From positions 1-64,000 of the forward strand of contig NZ_JAERJR010000004.1 in the NCBI RefSeq assembly GCF_018257515.1: a stretch of DNA of 64,000 nt, written 5' to 3'. This document shows positions 39,242 to 49,346 of the stretch, in pieces (within the stretch, counting starts at the first letter, position 1; the number at the start of each line of letters is the position of its first letter). The notes beneath the pieces were generated by a model, which was given only the letters and a program-made list of their open reading frames with translations, was not told the origin of the DNA and made no database searches. The position numbers and the translations under genes were made by a program. The DNA comes from Tatumella sp. JGM118 (lineage in GTDB: Bacteria; Pseudomonadota; Gammaproteobacteria; Enterobacterales; Enterobacteriaceae).

Positions 39242-40456
39242 ATGAAATTACCGATTTATCTGGATTACTCTGCGACTACGCCAGCGGATCCACGCGTTGC
39301 TGAGAAAATGATGCAGTACCTGACCCTGGATGGGGTTTTTGGTAACCCAGCTTCCCGTTCTCACCGCTTTGGCTGGCAGTCTGAAGAGGCAGTTGATATT
39401 GCCCGCAACCAGATTGCTGAGCTGGTGGGCGCTGACCCGCGTGAAATCGTTTTCACCTCAGGTGCCACTGAAGCCGATAACCTGGCTATCAAAGGGGCGG
39501 CACAGTTTTATCAGAAGAAAGGTAAGCACATTATTACCTGTAAAACTGAACATAAAGCGGTGCTGGATACCTGTCGTCAGCTGGAAAGGGAAGGGTTTGA
39601 AGTGACCTACCTGACGCCTCAGACCAACGGTATTATTGACCTGGCTGCGCTTGAAGCGGCCATGCGTGAAGACACTATTCTGGTGTCAATCATGCATGTG
39701 AATAACGAAATTGGCGTGGTTCAGGATATCGCGGCGATCGGCGAAATGTGCCGTGCGCGCGGCATTATCTACCATGTTGATGCCACGCAGAGCGTCGGTA
39801 AACTCCCTATTGACCTGAGTCAGCTGAAAGTTGATTTAATGTCTTTCTCCGCGCACAAACTGTACGGACCGAAAGGCATTGGTGCACTTTATGTTCGCCG
39901 TAAGCCACGTATCCGTCTGGAAGCTCAGATGCACGGTGGCGGTCATGAGCGTGGTATGCGCTCAGGTACACTGGCCGTGCATCAGATTGTTGGTATGGGT
40001 GAAGCCTACCGCATAGCGAAAGAAGAAATGGACAGCGAAATGGCCCGTCTGCGGGTACTTCGTGACCGTCTGTGGAATGGCGTTAAGGATATGGAAGAGG
40101 TGTATTTAAACGGTGATCTGGAGAACGGTGCGCCGAATATCCTGAACATCAGCTTTAACTACGTGGAAGGTGAATCACTGATCATGGCCCTGAAAGACCT
40201 GGCTGTATCTTCCGGTTCTGCCTGTACCTCAGCCAGTCTGGAACCTTCTTATGTGCTGCGTGCCCTGGGAATGAACGATGAACTGGCTCACAGTTCGATT
40301 CGTTTCTCTTTAGGACGTTTTACGACTGAAGAAGAGATCGACTACGCCATTGATCTGGTACGCAAATCTATCGGCCGTCTGCGTGACCTTTCTCCGTTGT
40401 GGGAAATGTTTAAAGCGGGTGTGGATTTGAATAGCATTGAATGGGCGCATCACTAA
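39242..40456 (+). CDS. iscS: Cysteine desulfurase IscS
   Basis: IscS takes sulfur from cysteine for iron-sulfur clusters, thiolated tRNAs and cofactors. The 404-residue product equals E. coli in length, with the PLP-lysine in [12 protein letters not shown] (near 206) and the mobile catalytic cysteine in [14 protein letters not shown] (near 328). It follows iscR by 86 bases and precedes iscU by 22. Confidence 0.98.
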   Translation: MKLPIYLDYSATTPADPRVAEKMMQYLTLDGVFGNPASRSHRFGWQSEEAVDIARNQIAELVGADPREIVFTSGATEADNLAIKGAAQFYQKKGKHIITCKTEHKAVLDTCRQLEREGFEVTYLTPQTNGIIDLAALEAAMREDTILVSIMHVNNEIGVVQDIAAIGEMCRARGIIYHVDATQSVGKLPIDLSQLKVDLMSFSAHKLYGPKGIGALYVRRKPRIRLEAQMHGGGHERGMRSGTLAVHQIVGMGEAYRIAKEEMDSEMARLRVLRDRLWNGVKDMEEVYLNGDLENGAPNILNISFNYVEGESLIMALKDLAVSSGSACTSASLEPSYVLRALGMNDELAHSSIRFSLGRFTTEEEIDYAIDLVRKSIGRLRDLSPLWEMFKAGVDLNSIEWAHH

Positions 40457-40478
40457 TAGTCTTCAGGAGAATAAAAAA

Positions 40479-40865
40479 ATGGCTTATAGCGAAAAAGTAA
40501 TCGATCACTACGAAAACCCACGTAACGTTGGTTCGTTTGATAATACGGATCCGAACATCGGTAGCGGCATGGTGGGTGCACCTGCCTGTGGCGACGTAAT
40601 GAAACTGCAGATCAAGGTCAGTGATACCGGGATTATCGAAGATGCCCGTTTCAAAACTTACGGATGTGGTTCAGCTATTGCTTCCAGCTCACTGATCACT
40701 GAATGGGTAAAAGGGAAGTCTCTGGATGAAGCGCAGAGTATTTCCAACATGCAGATCGCGGAAGAGCTGGAATTACCGCCAGTGAAAATCCACTGTTCTA
40801 TCCTGGCTGAAGATGCGATTAAAGCAGCAATTGCTGACTATAAGAGTAAGAAAACCGACAAGTAA
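40479..40865 (+). CDS. iscU: Iron-sulfur cluster scaffold IscU
   Basis: IscU is the scaffold on which [2Fe-2S] clusters are built before transfer by HscA/HscB. From ATG 40479 (AGGAG upstream) it is 128 residues, starting MAYSEKVIDHYENPRNVGSFD. The three ligand cysteines are in APACGDVM, YGCGSAIASSS and KIHCSILAED, and the HscA recognition motif LPPVK precedes the last of them. The frame is open further upstream into iscS but without homology. Confidence 0.98.
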   Translation: MAYSEKVIDHYENPRNVGSFDNTDPNIGSGMVGAPACGDVMKLQIKVSDTGIIEDARFKTYGCGSAIASSSLITEWVKGKSLDEAQSISNMQIAEELELPPVKIHCSILAEDAIKAAIADYKSKKTDK

Positions 40866-40878
40866 GCGAGGGTGAGAG

Positions 40879-41202
40879 ATGGCGATTTCCCTGAGCGATT
40901 CAGCGGCAGCCCGCGTCAGTTCTTTTCTGGCGAATCGTGGTTCCGGTTACGGTTTACGGTTAGGTGTCAGAACATCAGGTTGTTCGGGCATGGCTTATGT
41001 CCTCGAATTTGTGGATGAACCCCATCCTGAAGATACTGTGTTTGAAGAGAAGGGCGTCAGAGTCGTTGTTGATGGCAAAAGCCTTGTCTACCTCGATGGT
41101 ACAGAACTGGATTTTGTAAAAGAAGGCCTGAATGAAGGCTTTAAATTCAACAATCCTAATGTGAAAGACGAGTGCGGTTGCGGCGAGAGTTTCAACGTAT
41201 AA
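40879..41202 (+). CDS. iscA: Iron-sulfur cluster carrier IscA
   Basis: IscA is an A-type carrier that passes iron-sulfur clusters or iron to target proteins. The 107-residue product has the three invariant cysteines, Cys35 in TSGCSGMAY and Cys99/Cys101 in DECGCGESF. It starts 13 bases after iscU with a GAGGG-type ribosome site. A strong intrinsic terminator lies between it and hscB. Confidence 0.97.
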   Translation: MAISLSDSAAARVSSFLANRGSGYGLRLGVRTSGCSGMAYVLEFVDEPHPEDTVFEEKGVRVVVDGKSLVYLDGTELDFVKEGLNEGFKFNNPNVKDECGCGESFNV

Positions 41203-41227
41203 TCTCTGTATCATACTCTGAATATCT

Positions 41228-41254
41228 GCCCCAGCCTGCTGGGGCGTTTTTTTT
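41228..41254 (+). terminator. Intrinsic terminator inside the isc cluster
   Basis: GCCCCAG (41228-41234) pairs with CTGGGGC (41239-41245) around a four-base loop, followed by G and eight T residues. It lies 26 bases after iscA and 26 before hscB. It should reduce hscB-hscA-fdx-iscX expression relative to iscRSUA unless an internal promoter exists. Confidence 0.88.
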
Positions 41255-41279
41255 ATTAATTCCACGCTTCGGACCGGTT

Positions 41280-41795
41280 ATGAATTATTTTACCCTGTTT
41301 GATTTGCCAGAATCTTTCGAACTTGACACGACAGCGCTGTCTGACAAGTTTCAGTCTCTGCAGCGTCAGTACCATCCTGACAGGTTTGCGACCGCCCCGG
41401 AAGCCGAACGGCTGAAGGCCTTGCAGCATGCCGCAACCATCAATCAGGGCTACCAGGCCCTGCGCAAGCCTCTTTCCCGGGCAGAATATCTGTTGTCACT
41501 TCATGGGTTCGATATTAATAATGAACAACATACCCTGCGTGATACGGCCTTTCTGATGGAACAGCTCGAACTGCGGGAAGAGCTTGAACACATTGAGCAG
41601 CAAAATAATAGCGATGCACTGACGCCTTATTTCCATCGGCTGGACTCTATGGAAAAGCAACGCAGTCAGCTGATGCGTCAGCAGTTTGCTGATCAGCAGT
41701 GGCCGGAAGCGGCAGATACCGTGCGTAAGCTAAGATTTCTCGCTAAACTGCGGGTCGAAGCAGAAAAGCTGGAAGAAAAACTGCTGGATTTTTAA
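41280..41795 (+). CDS. hscB: Co-chaperone HscB
   Basis: HscB is a J-domain protein that brings IscU to HscA and stimulates its ATPase. From ATG 41280 it is 171 residues, starting [13 protein letters not shown], the E. coli length; an upstream open extension overlaps iscA and is rejected. The J-domain HPD motif is at 32-34, and the C-terminal three-helix bundle (about 90-171) ends [10 protein letters not shown]. It is followed 14 bases later by hscA. Confidence 0.97.
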   Translation: MNYFTLFDLPESFELDTTALSDKFQSLQRQYHPDRFATAPEAERLKALQHAATINQGYQALRKPLSRAEYLLSLHGFDINNEQHTLRDTAFLMEQLELREELEHIEQQNNSDALTPYFHRLDSMEKQRSQLMRQQFADQQWPEAADTVRKLRFLAKLRVEAEKLEEKLLDF

Positions 41796-41809
41796 ACGGG
41801 AAGCTCGTT

Positions 41810-43660
41810 ATGGCGTTATTACAAATCAGTGAACCCGGGTTAAGCGCAGCCCCCCATCAGCGCAGGCTGGCGGCGGGTATTGACCTCGGAACCACCCACT
41901 CTCTGGTCGCGACAGTCCGCAGCGGACTGGCAGAAACGTTGCCAGATGACAAAGGCCGGCATCTGTTGCCCTCGGTTGTCCACTACCAGGCAACGCAGAC
42001 CCGTGTGGGCTGGGATGCCCGCGCGCAGGCAGCCCGTGACCCGCGTCATACCTTCAGTTCAGTCAAACGCCTGATCGGCCGTTCGCTGGCCGATATCCGC
42101 CAGCGTTACCCGCATCTGCCATATCTGTTTACTGCCAGTGAAAATGGTTTACCGATGATGGAAACCCCGTCAGGCCAGGTAAATCCTATCCGCGTGTCCG
42201 GGGATATTCTTCATGAGCTGGCGAACCGCGCGCGGGAATCACTGGGCGGTGAACTTGACGGTGTGGTTATCACGGTGCCGGCCTATTTCGATGATGCCCA
42301 GCGCCAGGGAACCAAAGATGCGGCCCGGCTGGCCGGATTACATGTTCTGCGCCTGCTGAATGAACCGACCGCGGCGGCGGTGGCCTATGGTCTGGACTCG
42401 GGCAAAGAAGGCATTATTGCCGTCTATGACTTAGGCGGCGGCACGTTCGATATTTCCGTCCTGCGTCTGAGCCGGGGCGTGTTTGAAGTGCTCGCGACCG
42501 GCGGGGATTCCGCGCTCGGCGGCGATGATTTCGATCAATTGCTGGCGGAGTGGATAAGTCAGCAGGCCGGTATCACTGATGTCAGTGATGCCGGTGTTCA
42601 GCGTGAAATCCTTGATGCTGCCACGGCGGCTAAAATTGCGCTGAGTGATACTGAAACGACGACCGTCCGTGTCGCAGGCTGGCAGGGTGAGGTAACCCGT
42701 GAACAGTTTACAGCCCTGATTGCACCGCTGCTGAAAAAGACGCTGGTTGCCTGTCGCCGTACCCTGAAAGATGCGGGTGTCAGTGTCGATGAAGTGATGG
42801 AAGTGGTGATGGTCGGTGGCTCAACCCGCACGCCAGCTGTAAGGCAGAGTGTGGGGGAGTTCTTCGACCGTGAACCTCTGACCTCTATTGACCCGGATCG
42901 CGTCGTGGCGCTGGGCGCTGCCATCCAGGCCGACATTCTGGCCGGCAACAAACCCGACAGTGAAATGCTGCTGCTGGATGTGATCCCGCTTTCCCTGGGA
43001 CTGGAAACCATGGGTGGCCTGACCGAAAAGGTGATCCCGCGCAACACGACTATCCCTGTCGCACGTGCTCAGGAATTTACCACCTTTAAAGACGGGCAGA
43101 CGGCGATGAGTATCCACGTGGTTCAGGGAGAGCGTGAGCTGGTCAGCGATTGCCGTTCTCTGGCCCGTTTTGCATTACGGGGCATCCCTGCATTACCGGC
43201 CGGGGGTGCACATATCCGCGTCACCTTCCAGGTGGATGCTGACGGGTTGCTGAGTGTCACTGCGATGGAAAAATCTACCGGCGTGGAAGCCTCTATTCAG
43301 GTTAAACCGTCCTACGGGCTGACTGAAAATGAAATCGCGACCATGATCACCGACTCTATGACCTATGCTCGCGATGATGTGGAAGCCCGTCAGCTGGCAG
43401 AGAAAAAAGTCGATGCACTTCGGGTACTGGAAAGTCTTGAAGGTGCACTGAGTGAGGACCAGTCTCTCCTTTCAGAGCAGGAACTGCATTCCATCCGCGA
43501 AGCACAGCAGGCACTGCGTGACTCGCTGGAAAATAAAAATGAGGCGCAGATTGCTGCCGGAATAAAACATTTGGATCACGTGACTCAGGAGTTTGCGGCA
43601 CGCCGTATGGATAATTCTATCCGTCGCGCGCTGACCGGACACTCTGTGGATGAGGTTTAA
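41810..43660 (+). CDS. hscA: Hsp70-type chaperone HscA
   Basis: HscA is a specialised Hsp70 that drives cluster release from IscU using ATP. The 616-residue product has the actin-like ATPase domain (about 18-380, with [28 protein letters not shown] and VGGSTRTP) and a substrate-binding domain plus lid (about 390-616). Length equals E. coli. It lies between hscB and fdx with two to fourteen bases between genes, so the three are one transcript. Confidence 0.98.
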   Translation: MALLQISEPGLSAAPHQRRLAAGIDLGTTHSLVATVRSGLAETLPDDKGRHLLPSVVHYQATQTRVGWDARAQAARDPRHTFSSVKRLIGRSLADIRQRYPHLPYLFTASENGLPMMETPSGQVNPIRVSGDILHELANRARESLGGELDGVVITVPAYFDDAQRQGTKDAARLAGLHVLRLLNEPTAAAVAYGLDSGKEGIIAVYDLGGGTFDISVLRLSRGVFEVLATGGDSALGGDDFDQLLAEWISQQAGITDVSDAGVQREILDAATAAKIALSDTETTTVRVAGWQGEVTREQFTALIAPLLKKTLVACRRTLKDAGVSVDEVMEVVMVGGSTRTPAVRQSVGEFFDREPLTSIDPDRVVALGAAIQADILAGNKPDSEMLLLDVIPLSLGLETMGGLTEKVIPRNTTIPVARAQEFTTFKDGQTAMSIHVVQGERELVSDCRSLARFALRGIPALPAGGAHIRVTFQVDADGLLSVTAMEKSTGVEASIQVKPSYGLTENEIATMITDSMTYARDDVEARQLAEKKVDALRVLESLEGALSEDQSLLSEQELHSIREAQQALRDSLENKNEAQIAAGIKHLDHVTQEFAARRMDNSIRRALTGHSVDEV

Positions 43661-43662
43661 GC

Positions 43663-43998
43663 ATGCCTAAGATTGTAATTTTACCCCATAAAGATCTGCT
43701 GCCGGAAGGCGGTGTCTATGATGCCACCCCGGGAGAGACTATCCTGGATGTGGCGCTGCGCAATGGTATTGAAGTCGAACATGCCTGCGAAAAATCCTGC
43801 GCCTGTACGACCTGCCACTGTGTGGTCCGTGAAGGATTTGATTCACTGGCAGAAAGCAGCGAAGATGAAGATGATATGCTGGATAAGGCCTGGGGCCTGG
43901 AGCCCGACAGCCGCCTGAGCTGTCAGGCGCGTGTGACGGATGAAGACCTGGTGGTTGAATTCCCGCGTTACACCATTAACCACGCACGGGAACATTGA
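43663..43998 (+). CDS. fdx: [2Fe-2S] ferredoxin of the Isc system
   Basis: Fdx supplies electrons for iron-sulfur cluster assembly. The 111-residue product has the cluster ligands Cys42, Cys48, Cys51 and Cys87 ([20 protein letters not shown]). It starts two bases after hscA. A GC-rich hairpin (44005-44030) follows. Confidence 0.98.
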   Translation: MPKIVILPHKDLLPEGGVYDATPGETILDVALRNGIEVEHACEKSCACTTCHCVVREGFDSLAESSEDEDDMLDKAWGLEPDSRLSCQARVTDEDLVVEFPRYTINHAREH

Positions 43999-44004
43999 TC
44001 CCCG

Positions 44005-44036
44005 CACGGGCCGGAGGATTCCGGCCCGTGTTGTTT
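44005..44036 (+). terminator. Hairpin between fdx and iscX
   Basis: CACGGGCCGG (44005-44014) pairs with CCGGCCCGTG (44021-44030) around a six-base loop, followed by TTGTTT. It is a moderately convincing terminator or attenuator ahead of iscX. Confidence 0.55.
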
Positions 44037-44049
44037 CTGAGGAATAATT

Positions 44050-44250
44050 ATGTCACTGAAATGGACCGACAGCCGGCCTATCGGCGAAGCTCTCTACGAT
44101 CAGTTTCCCGACACTGACCCGAAAACCGTCCGTTTTACCGACTTACATCGCTGGGTCTGTGAGCTTGAGGATTTTGATGATAATCCTGAGGCTTCCAATG
44201 AAAAGATCCTCGAAGCAATTTTGCTAATCTGGATGGACGAGTACGAGTAA
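44050..44250 (+). CDS. iscX: Iron-sulfur assembly adaptor IscX
   Basis: IscX (YfhJ) binds IscS and iron and modulates cluster assembly. The 66-residue product has the typical small winged-helix family sequence, with [16 protein letters not shown] at the start and the acidic [19 protein letters not shown]. It starts 51 bases after fdx and precedes pepB by 18 bases, as in E. coli. Confidence 0.96.
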   Translation: MSLKWTDSRPIGEALYDQFPDTDPKTVRFTDLHRWVCELEDFDDNPEASNEKILEAILLIWMDEYE

Positions 44251-44268
44251 TAATTAAGGAGCGATGTC

Positions 44269-45555
44269 ATGACTACACACACCATGCAAATCCGACTCAG
44301 CCAGCAGGCTGCTGATGCCCGCTGGGGAGAAAAAGCGACTCTTTCCTGCACCGATCAGGGCATGACCATTCATCTCACCGCCGACGATGCGTTACCGGTG
44401 ATCCAGCGCGCAGCGCATAAAATTGACGGGCAGGGGATCCGTGCCGTCGAACTGACCGGTGACGGGTGGGATCTGGAACGTTGCTGGGCATTCTGGCAGG
44501 GCTTCCGCTCGCCGAAAGGGCAGCGCGATGTGCACTGGCCCGCCCTCAGCGAAGCCGAAAAAACCGAACTGCAACACCGTCTGAAAGTGGTGGACTGGGT
44601 CAGAAACGTCATTAATCTGCCGGCCGAAGACCTGGGGCCTGAAGAACTGGCCAGTGCGGCGATTGATCTGCTGAGTGACCTTGGCGGTGATGCCGTGACC
44701 TATCGTATTACGAAAGGTGAAGATCTGCGTGAACAGGGGTATATGGGCCTGCATACGGTCGGACGTGGTTCAAGCCGCCCGCCGGTGTTACTGACCCTGG
44801 ATTTTAACCCGACCGGGGATGATTCTGCACCTGTGGACATCTGTCTGGTAGGTAAAGGCATCACATTTGATACCGGGGGTTACAGCCTGAAAGGCAGTAC
44901 CTTTATGGACTCGATGAAAGCGGATATGGGCGGTGCTGCGACGCTGACCGGCGCGCTGGGGATGGCTATCAGTCGTGGTCTGAACAAACGCGTGAAACTG
45001 ATCTTATGCTGTGCAGACAACATGGTCAGTGGCGGGGCATTACGTCTGGGTGATATTATCCGTTACCGTAATGGCAAGACGGTCGAGGTTATGAATACTG
45101 ATGCGGAAGGGCGTCTGGTACTGGCGGATGGTCTTATCGATGCCAGTAAGCTGAAACCGCGTCTGCTGATCGATGCGGCGACCCTGACCGGTGCGGCGAA
45201 AACGGCGCTGGGTAACGATTACCATGCGCTGTTCAGCTTTGACGATGCGCTGACCGGTGAACTGCTGGACAGTGCCGCACGCGAAGGTGAATTGTTCTGG
45301 CGTCTGCCGCTGGCTGAGTTCCATCGCCAGCACCTGCCGTCGAATTTTGCTGATCTCAATAACATTGCCAGCCCGTCACATTCTGCCGGTGCCAGCAGTG
45401 CAGCGGCCTTCCTTTCTTACTTTGTCGAAGGTTATCAGCACGGCTGGTTACATATCGACTGCTCTGCGACCTATCGTAAAGGGGCTGTCGATCAATGGTC
45501 CGCCGGGGCGACCGGGCTGGGCGTGCGTACTCTGGCGAATCTGTTGCTGAAATAA
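44269..45555 (+). CDS. pepB: Peptidase B (leucyl aminopeptidase family M17)
   Basis: PepB is a manganese/zinc-dependent aminopeptidase that removes N-terminal residues from short peptides. The 428-residue product has the M17 metal and active-site motifs [14 protein letters not shown], the Lys/Asp pair in [11 protein letters not shown] and the signature [14 protein letters not shown]. Length and context (iscX-pepB-sseB) match E. coli. It has an AAGGAG ribosome site. Confidence 0.96.
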   Translation: MTTHTMQIRLSQQAADARWGEKATLSCTDQGMTIHLTADDALPVIQRAAHKIDGQGIRAVELTGDGWDLERCWAFWQGFRSPKGQRDVHWPALSEAEKTELQHRLKVVDWVRNVINLPAEDLGPEELASAAIDLLSDLGGDAVTYRITKGEDLREQGYMGLHTVGRGSSRPPVLLTLDFNPTGDDSAPVDICLVGKGITFDTGGYSLKGSTFMDSMKADMGGAATLTGALGMAISRGLNKRVKLILCCADNMVSGGALRLGDIIRYRNGKTVEVMNTDAEGRLVLADGLIDASKLKPRLLIDAATLTGAAKTALGNDYHALFSFDDALTGELLDSAAREGELFWRLPLAEFHRQHLPSNFADLNNIASPSHSAGASSAAAFLSYFVEGYQHGWLHIDCSATYRKGAVDQWSAGATGLGVRTLANLLLK

Positions 45556-45575
45556 CAGCATCAGATTTTTTCGCG

Positions 45576-45602
45576 AGGCAGGCACAGGCCTGCCTTTATT
45601 TT
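45576..45602 (+). terminator. Terminator between pepB and sseB
   Basis: AGGCAGGC (45576-45583) pairs with GCCTGCCT (45588-45595), followed by a T-rich tail. It is 20 bases after the pepB stop and just before the sseB ribosome site. Confidence 0.6.
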
Positions 45603-45617
45603 CAGGGCAGGTCAATC

Positions 45618-46364
45618 ATGGAACTCTCCCTCGACGAGCTTTTAGAAAAAGCGGCCACGGGTCCGGCAGACCGGCCGGCCTTCTTCCGGCGACTGATGCA
45701 GTCGGATGTCTGGGTTGCCGGTAAACCGGCCCCGGATGCTTCCCTGGTGTTCGATCCTGACTACCGTCAGCAGCTTGATGGCACCGCAGTGATCCCTTTT
45801 TTTACTACGAAAGCCGCGTTTACAGAAGTGGCGGGCGATGGCCTGACGGCGGTAACGCTGCCCGTGAGCCAGCTGTTCGCGATGACTTCGGGCCATACGC
45901 TGTGCCTTAACCCCTTACTGAAAAGCAGCAAAGTCTTTACTGCCACTGAGGTGAGATCTCTGTGCAGCGGGCAGGGTAATGCGCTGGGGGAAATCAGTAT
46001 TCCGGCCGAGGGGCAGACCCTGTTACTCTCGGCAACAGAAGATCCTCCGTCTGTCCTGACAGACTCTCTGAAACAGCTTTTCAGTCGCTATAAACCGGTG
46101 CGCCGGGCATTTATTGCCTGGTGTCGGGAAGATGCGCAGGCAGAGGGTAATTTTCTGATTGGTATTGAGGCCAGCGCGGATCTTGATGAAATTATTCAGG
46201 CGGCGGGCCATGTGGCCATGGACACGTTACCGGAAAATGCCCTGATTGATTTCTGTGAGATCAGTGACCCGTCGTCCGGCGTCAGCCACTTTTTTGTCGC
46301 CCACATTCCGCCCTTCTACCAGCGACCGCAGGGCAGTTTTCTGCGCGGGGCTGTCCACCATTAG
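45618..46364 (+). CDS. sseB: SseB family protein
   Basis: SseB is named for serine sensitivity when overexpressed in E. coli; its biochemical role is not established. From ATG 45618 it is 248 residues, with the conserved LDELLEKAATGPADRPAFFRRLMQ start and the C-terminal SseB domain (PVRRAFIAW, LIGIEASADLDEIIQAAGHVAMDTLP). An upstream open extension overlaps pepB and has no homology. It follows pepB as in E. coli; the next genes are on the opposite strand. Confidence 0.93.
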   Translation: MELSLDELLEKAATGPADRPAFFRRLMQSDVWVAGKPAPDASLVFDPDYRQQLDGTAVIPFFTTKAAFTEVAGDGLTAVTLPVSQLFAMTSGHTLCLNPLLKSSKVFTATEVRSLCSGQGNALGEISIPAEGQTLLLSATEDPPSVLTDSLKQLFSRYKPVRRAFIAWCREDAQAEGNFLIGIEASADLDEIIQAAGHVAMDTLPENALIDFCEISDPSSGVSHFFVAHIPPFYQRPQGSFLRGAVHH

Positions 46365-46461
46365 CCCTGCGGCTGATTTATTTCTGTCGTCAGACCGGGC
46401 CTTGTTCAGGCCGGCACCGTTGCTGACTCAGCAGTCTCATGGCCCCGTTCTGCGGAGGCCA

Positions 46462-46662
46462 TTATTTCTGCTGGCCGGCGTCCACCACCAGTGCCTGTGC
46501 AGCTATGACACACTTTTTTTCAGGGTCATAGGTCAGTGCGGGTGAACCGTGCAAGACATACCCGGCACTGAGCATTTCAGACACCCGGTGGCAGAAAGAG
46601 GCATCGTCAGGACCGGTAATGAGCCGGTAAACCGGCAGGGGAGATTGAGGTTGTGTTTTCAT
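46462..46662 (-). CDS. DUF1737 domain protein
   Basis: The 66-residue product is almost entirely a DUF1737 domain: YRLITGPDDASFCHRVSEMLSAGYVLHGSPALTYD, then VIAAQALVVD. The function of the family is unknown. A GGAG ribosome site lies upstream of the ATG at 46662. It and the next gene lie between sseB and sseA, a position not occupied in E. coli. The sequence is well preserved, with no sign of decay. Confidence 0.8.
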   Translation of the reverse strand: MKTQPQSPLPVYRLITGPDDASFCHRVSEMLSAGYVLHGSPALTYDPEKKCVIAAQALVVDAGQQK

Positions 46663-46834
46663 TCAGGGCTCCGTGTAACAATCTCAAAAAAAGGCTCTGG
46701 CAGGCAATAGTCAACAGGATGCCCCGTGGAGAAAGTGAGGTGCAGGGGCTGTCAGGCGAATTGCGGTCGCCACTCTTTCTTCCCCGGCGCAGTTATTACC
46801 CGGGGGGAGAGGAGATAGCCAGCCTTTTGCAGGA

Positions 46835-47584
46835 CTATTTACCGCCCGCCAGGTCAATAAAATTTCCGGTCACGTAGGATGCCGCATCGGAAAGTAACCA
46901 GTGGATGGCTTCAGCCACTTCTTCGGGGTGTCCTCCGCGTTTCATCGGTAATGCGGCACTCACTCTGTCCACCCGCCCGGCTTCTCCGCCATCTGCATGC
47001 ATTTCTGTATAGATAAATCCCGGCCGGACTGCATTTACGCGTACGCCATACGCCGCGACTTCCAGAGATAATCCGCGCGTAAGGCTATCGATAGCGCCTT
47101 TGGACGCAGCATAATCAATATATTCACCGGGTGACCCAAGACGGGAGGCCGCCGAAGAAACATTCACGATAGAACCGCCATTCCCCCCATGCCTGGCTGA
47201 CATTCTTTTGACAGCTTCTCTGGCACAGATAAAGCTGCCCGAGACATTCACAGAAAAGATTTGCTGCAAACGATCGGCGCGGATATCTTCAATCGATGAC
47301 TGAGGCAGCAGGATCCCGGCGTTGTTGACCAACCCGGTCAGCGGGCCAAACTCATCGTCCAGACGGTTGAACATCCCGATTATCTGATGCTCATCTGCGA
47401 GATCGGCACTAATGGCAATGGCTGTGCCGCCGGCAGAGCGGATCTCAGAGACCACCTCCGCCGCCTGAGTCTCCTTATTACGGTAGTTGATGCAGACCTT
47501 ATGCCCGTGACGGGCCAGCAGTAATGCCGTTGCCCGGCCGATGCCCCTGGAGGCACCGGTCACCAGGGTGATTTTTTCCTTCAC
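46835..47584 (-). CDS. SDR family oxidoreductase (YgfF-like)
   Basis: The 249-residue product is a classical short-chain dehydrogenase/reductase. The dinucleotide motif TGASRGIG is at 9-16, NNAG at 87-90, catalytic Ser144, and Tyr158 with Lys162 (YAASK). GSPGEYIDYAASKGAID and RPGFIYTEMHADGGE are nearly those of E. coli YgfF, which lies at a different locus there. Substrate is unknown; likely an NAD(P)-dependent reductase of a small carbonyl compound. It is in the same orientation as sseA, 68 bases downstream of it. Confidence 0.9.
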   Translation of the reverse strand: MKEKITLVTGASRGIGRATALLLARHGHKVCINYRNKETQAAEVVSEIRSAGGTAIAISADLADEHQIIGMFNRLDDEFGPLTGLVNNAGILLPQSSIEDIRADRLQQIFSVNVSGSFICAREAVKRMSARHGGNGGSIVNVSSAASRLGSPGEYIDYAASKGAIDSLTRGLSLEVAAYGVRVNAVRPGFIYTEMHADGGEAGRVDRVSAALPMKRGGHPEEVAEAIHWLLSDAASYVTGNFIDLAGGK

Positions 47585-47652
47585 CTATACCTGCCTTTAT
47601 TTTTGCGGTGGAAAGCTTCGGATGACCGGAGATTTTGAAAATTACTGACCCG

Positions 47653-48495
47653 TTACCGGACGCCAGGTAAATCGTCCCGGCTTCCCCATTCCCCCCAGGA
47701 GCCGTCATACAGTGAGGCATCTTTATGGCCGAGCTCTGTGAGTGCAGCAAGCAGGACAACGGCGGTCACTCCGGACCCGCAGGAGGCAATCACCGGCTTC
47801 TTCAGGTCAACGCCCGCCGCTTCGAAGACGGATTGCAGGTGTGCGTTATCCGACAGGCGTCCGTTGCTGACCAGAGTATTCCACGGCACATTCAGGCTGC
47901 CCGGGATATGGCCGCGTCTCAGCCCCGGCCGGGGTTCATCCACCTCGGCATTAAAACGTGGCGCTGAACGGGCATCCAGTATCTGTGCTCCGCCTTCATG
48001 GCTTACCAGCAGGACATCGTTCAGGCGTTTAATCTGGTCCGGCTGCGGATATGCTTCAAACAGGCCCTCCTTCAGTTCAGGATGGCCCTGCTCTGTGGCG
48101 TAACCGTCTGCTTTCCAGGCCTGTAGTCCCCCCGCAAGAATAGACACTTCTGCCACGCCAAAATAACGCAGCATCCACCAGGCCCGGGGGGCGGAAAACA
48201 GGCTGCCCTCATCGTAAACGACCAGGTGTTTATCGCTGCTGATCCCGAGTTCACGCATTGCGACCGCGAAAGCTTCCGGACGTGGCATCATATGCGGGTA
48301 AGGGCTGGTCGGGTCAGATAACGCTTCAATATCAAAAAAAGGCGCTGAGGGCAGATGTTCAGCCAGATACTCCTGCGTAATATTGCGGGTCAGTTCCTGT
48401 CCCGGGGGGAGCATACGTGCATCCAGAACCTGAATCTGTGGGTCATGCTGATGTTCGGCCAGCCATTCAGTGGTAACAAAAAGCGTCTGACTCAT
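47653..48495 (-). CDS. sseA: 3-mercaptopyruvate sulfurtransferase
   Basis: SseA transfers sulfur from 3-mercaptopyruvate to thiols or cyanide. The 280-residue product has two rhodanese domains. The catalytic one has Cys239 in the loop CGSGVTA, the six-residue mercaptopyruvate-type loop, and FDIEALSD and DARSAPRFNAEVDEPRPG are conserved. In E. coli sseA is transcribed away from sseB; here it is on the minus strand facing sseB with two genes between. Confidence 0.95.
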   Translation of the reverse strand: MSQTLFVTTEWLAEHQHDPQIQVLDARMLPPGQELTRNITQEYLAEHLPSAPFFDIEALSDPTSPYPHMMPRPEAFAVAMRELGISSDKHLVVYDEGSLFSAPRAWWMLRYFGVAEVSILAGGLQAWKADGYATEQGHPELKEGLFEAYPQPDQIKRLNDVLLVSHEGGAQILDARSAPRFNAEVDEPRPGLRRGHIPGSLNVPWNTLVSNGRLSDNAHLQSVFEAAGVDLKKPVIASCGSGVTAVVLLAALTELGHKDASLYDGSWGEWGSRDDLPGVR

Positions 48496-48712
48496 AGCTT
48501 CTCCTGTGAATAAGCGTTTTTTTGAGTGTCGGTGATTTTCAGGGGCATCTCAAGGGGCACTGCATAAAAAGACGCAGACAGGCGGTGACGACCGGACCTG
48601 ACGTATCTGCGCCTACAGCCCGGGTTGGTCATCTAATGACCAACCCGGGCGGTCTGCTGACTTTTTTTCAAAAAAAGTGTGATTATCCATAGGCAATGAG
48701 CGCTTAGCCCCC
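48496..48712. other. sseA-ndk divergent gap with two palindromes
   Basis: About 320 bases separate divergent sseA and ndk. No gene was seen, and E. coli genes pbpC and yfhM, normally here, are absent. A perfect 15-base inverted repeat (arms 48618-48632 and 48636-48650, loop CTA) is followed by a second, A/T palindrome ACTTTTTTTCAAAAAAAGT (48660-48678). The first followed by the T-run could terminate a short transcript; alternatively either could be a protein-binding site. Confidence 0.55.
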
Positions 48713-48718
48713 TATAAT
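48713..48718 (+). promoter_or_regulatory. Probable -10 element of ndk
   Basis: A perfect TATAAT at 48713-48718 lies about 100 bases before the ndk start. A good -35 is not visible at 17 bases, so only the -10 is offered. Confidence 0.5.
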
Positions 48719-48818
48719 TTGCGCCGTTTCTTCGCCGGAATGGTTAATTCGTACGCTTTTAATAAGAATACCCGACCATTCCACGCGACATACTTTGGAA
48801 GTTCAGACTGAGGTCAAA

Positions 48819-49250
48819 ATGACAATCGAACGTACTTTTTCTATCATCAAGCCAAATGCTGTTGCTAAAAACGTGATTGGTGCTATCTACAACCGTTTTG
48901 AAAGCGCGGGCTTCAAAATTGTTGGTGCTAAAATGCTGCACCTGACTAAAGAGCAGGCTGAAGGCTTCTACGCAGAACACAAAGGACGTCCTTTCTTTGA
49001 TGGTCTGGTTGAGTTCATGACTTCAGGCCCGGTTGTTGTTTCAGTTCTGGAAGGTGAAAACGCTATCCAGCGTCACCGTGACCTGATGGGTGCAACTAAC
49101 CCGGACAACGCACTGGCAGGGACTTTACGTGCCGATTACGCTGACAGCTTTACCGAAAACGCAACTCACGGTTCAGATTCTGCAGAATCTGCGGCACGTG
49201 AAATTGCTTACTTCTTCGGTGAAGGTGAAGTCTGCGCACGCACCCGTTAA
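48819..49250 (+). CDS. ndk: Nucleoside diphosphate kinase
   Basis: Ndk balances nucleoside triphosphate pools by moving phosphate between NTPs and NDPs. From ATG 48819 it is 143 residues, starting [21 protein letters not shown] as in E. coli; an upstream extension of eight codons is rejected. The phosphohistidine is His117 in NATHGSD. GAGGTC precedes the start. A terminator follows at 49347. Confidence 0.98.
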   Translation: MTIERTFSIIKPNAVAKNVIGAIYNRFESAGFKIVGAKMLHLTKEQAEGFYAEHKGRPFFDGLVEFMTSGPVVVSVLEGENAIQRHRDLMGATNPDNALAGTLRADYADSFTENATHGSDSAESAAREIAYFFGEGEVCARTR

Positions 49251-49346
49251 TCTGTCGGTGCGGGGATCCACTGTAAAAATACAGTGACGAAATTGTCATC
49301 GAAAGGGGCACCCCCGATGGCATCCCGCAACAGATAATGTACAATG

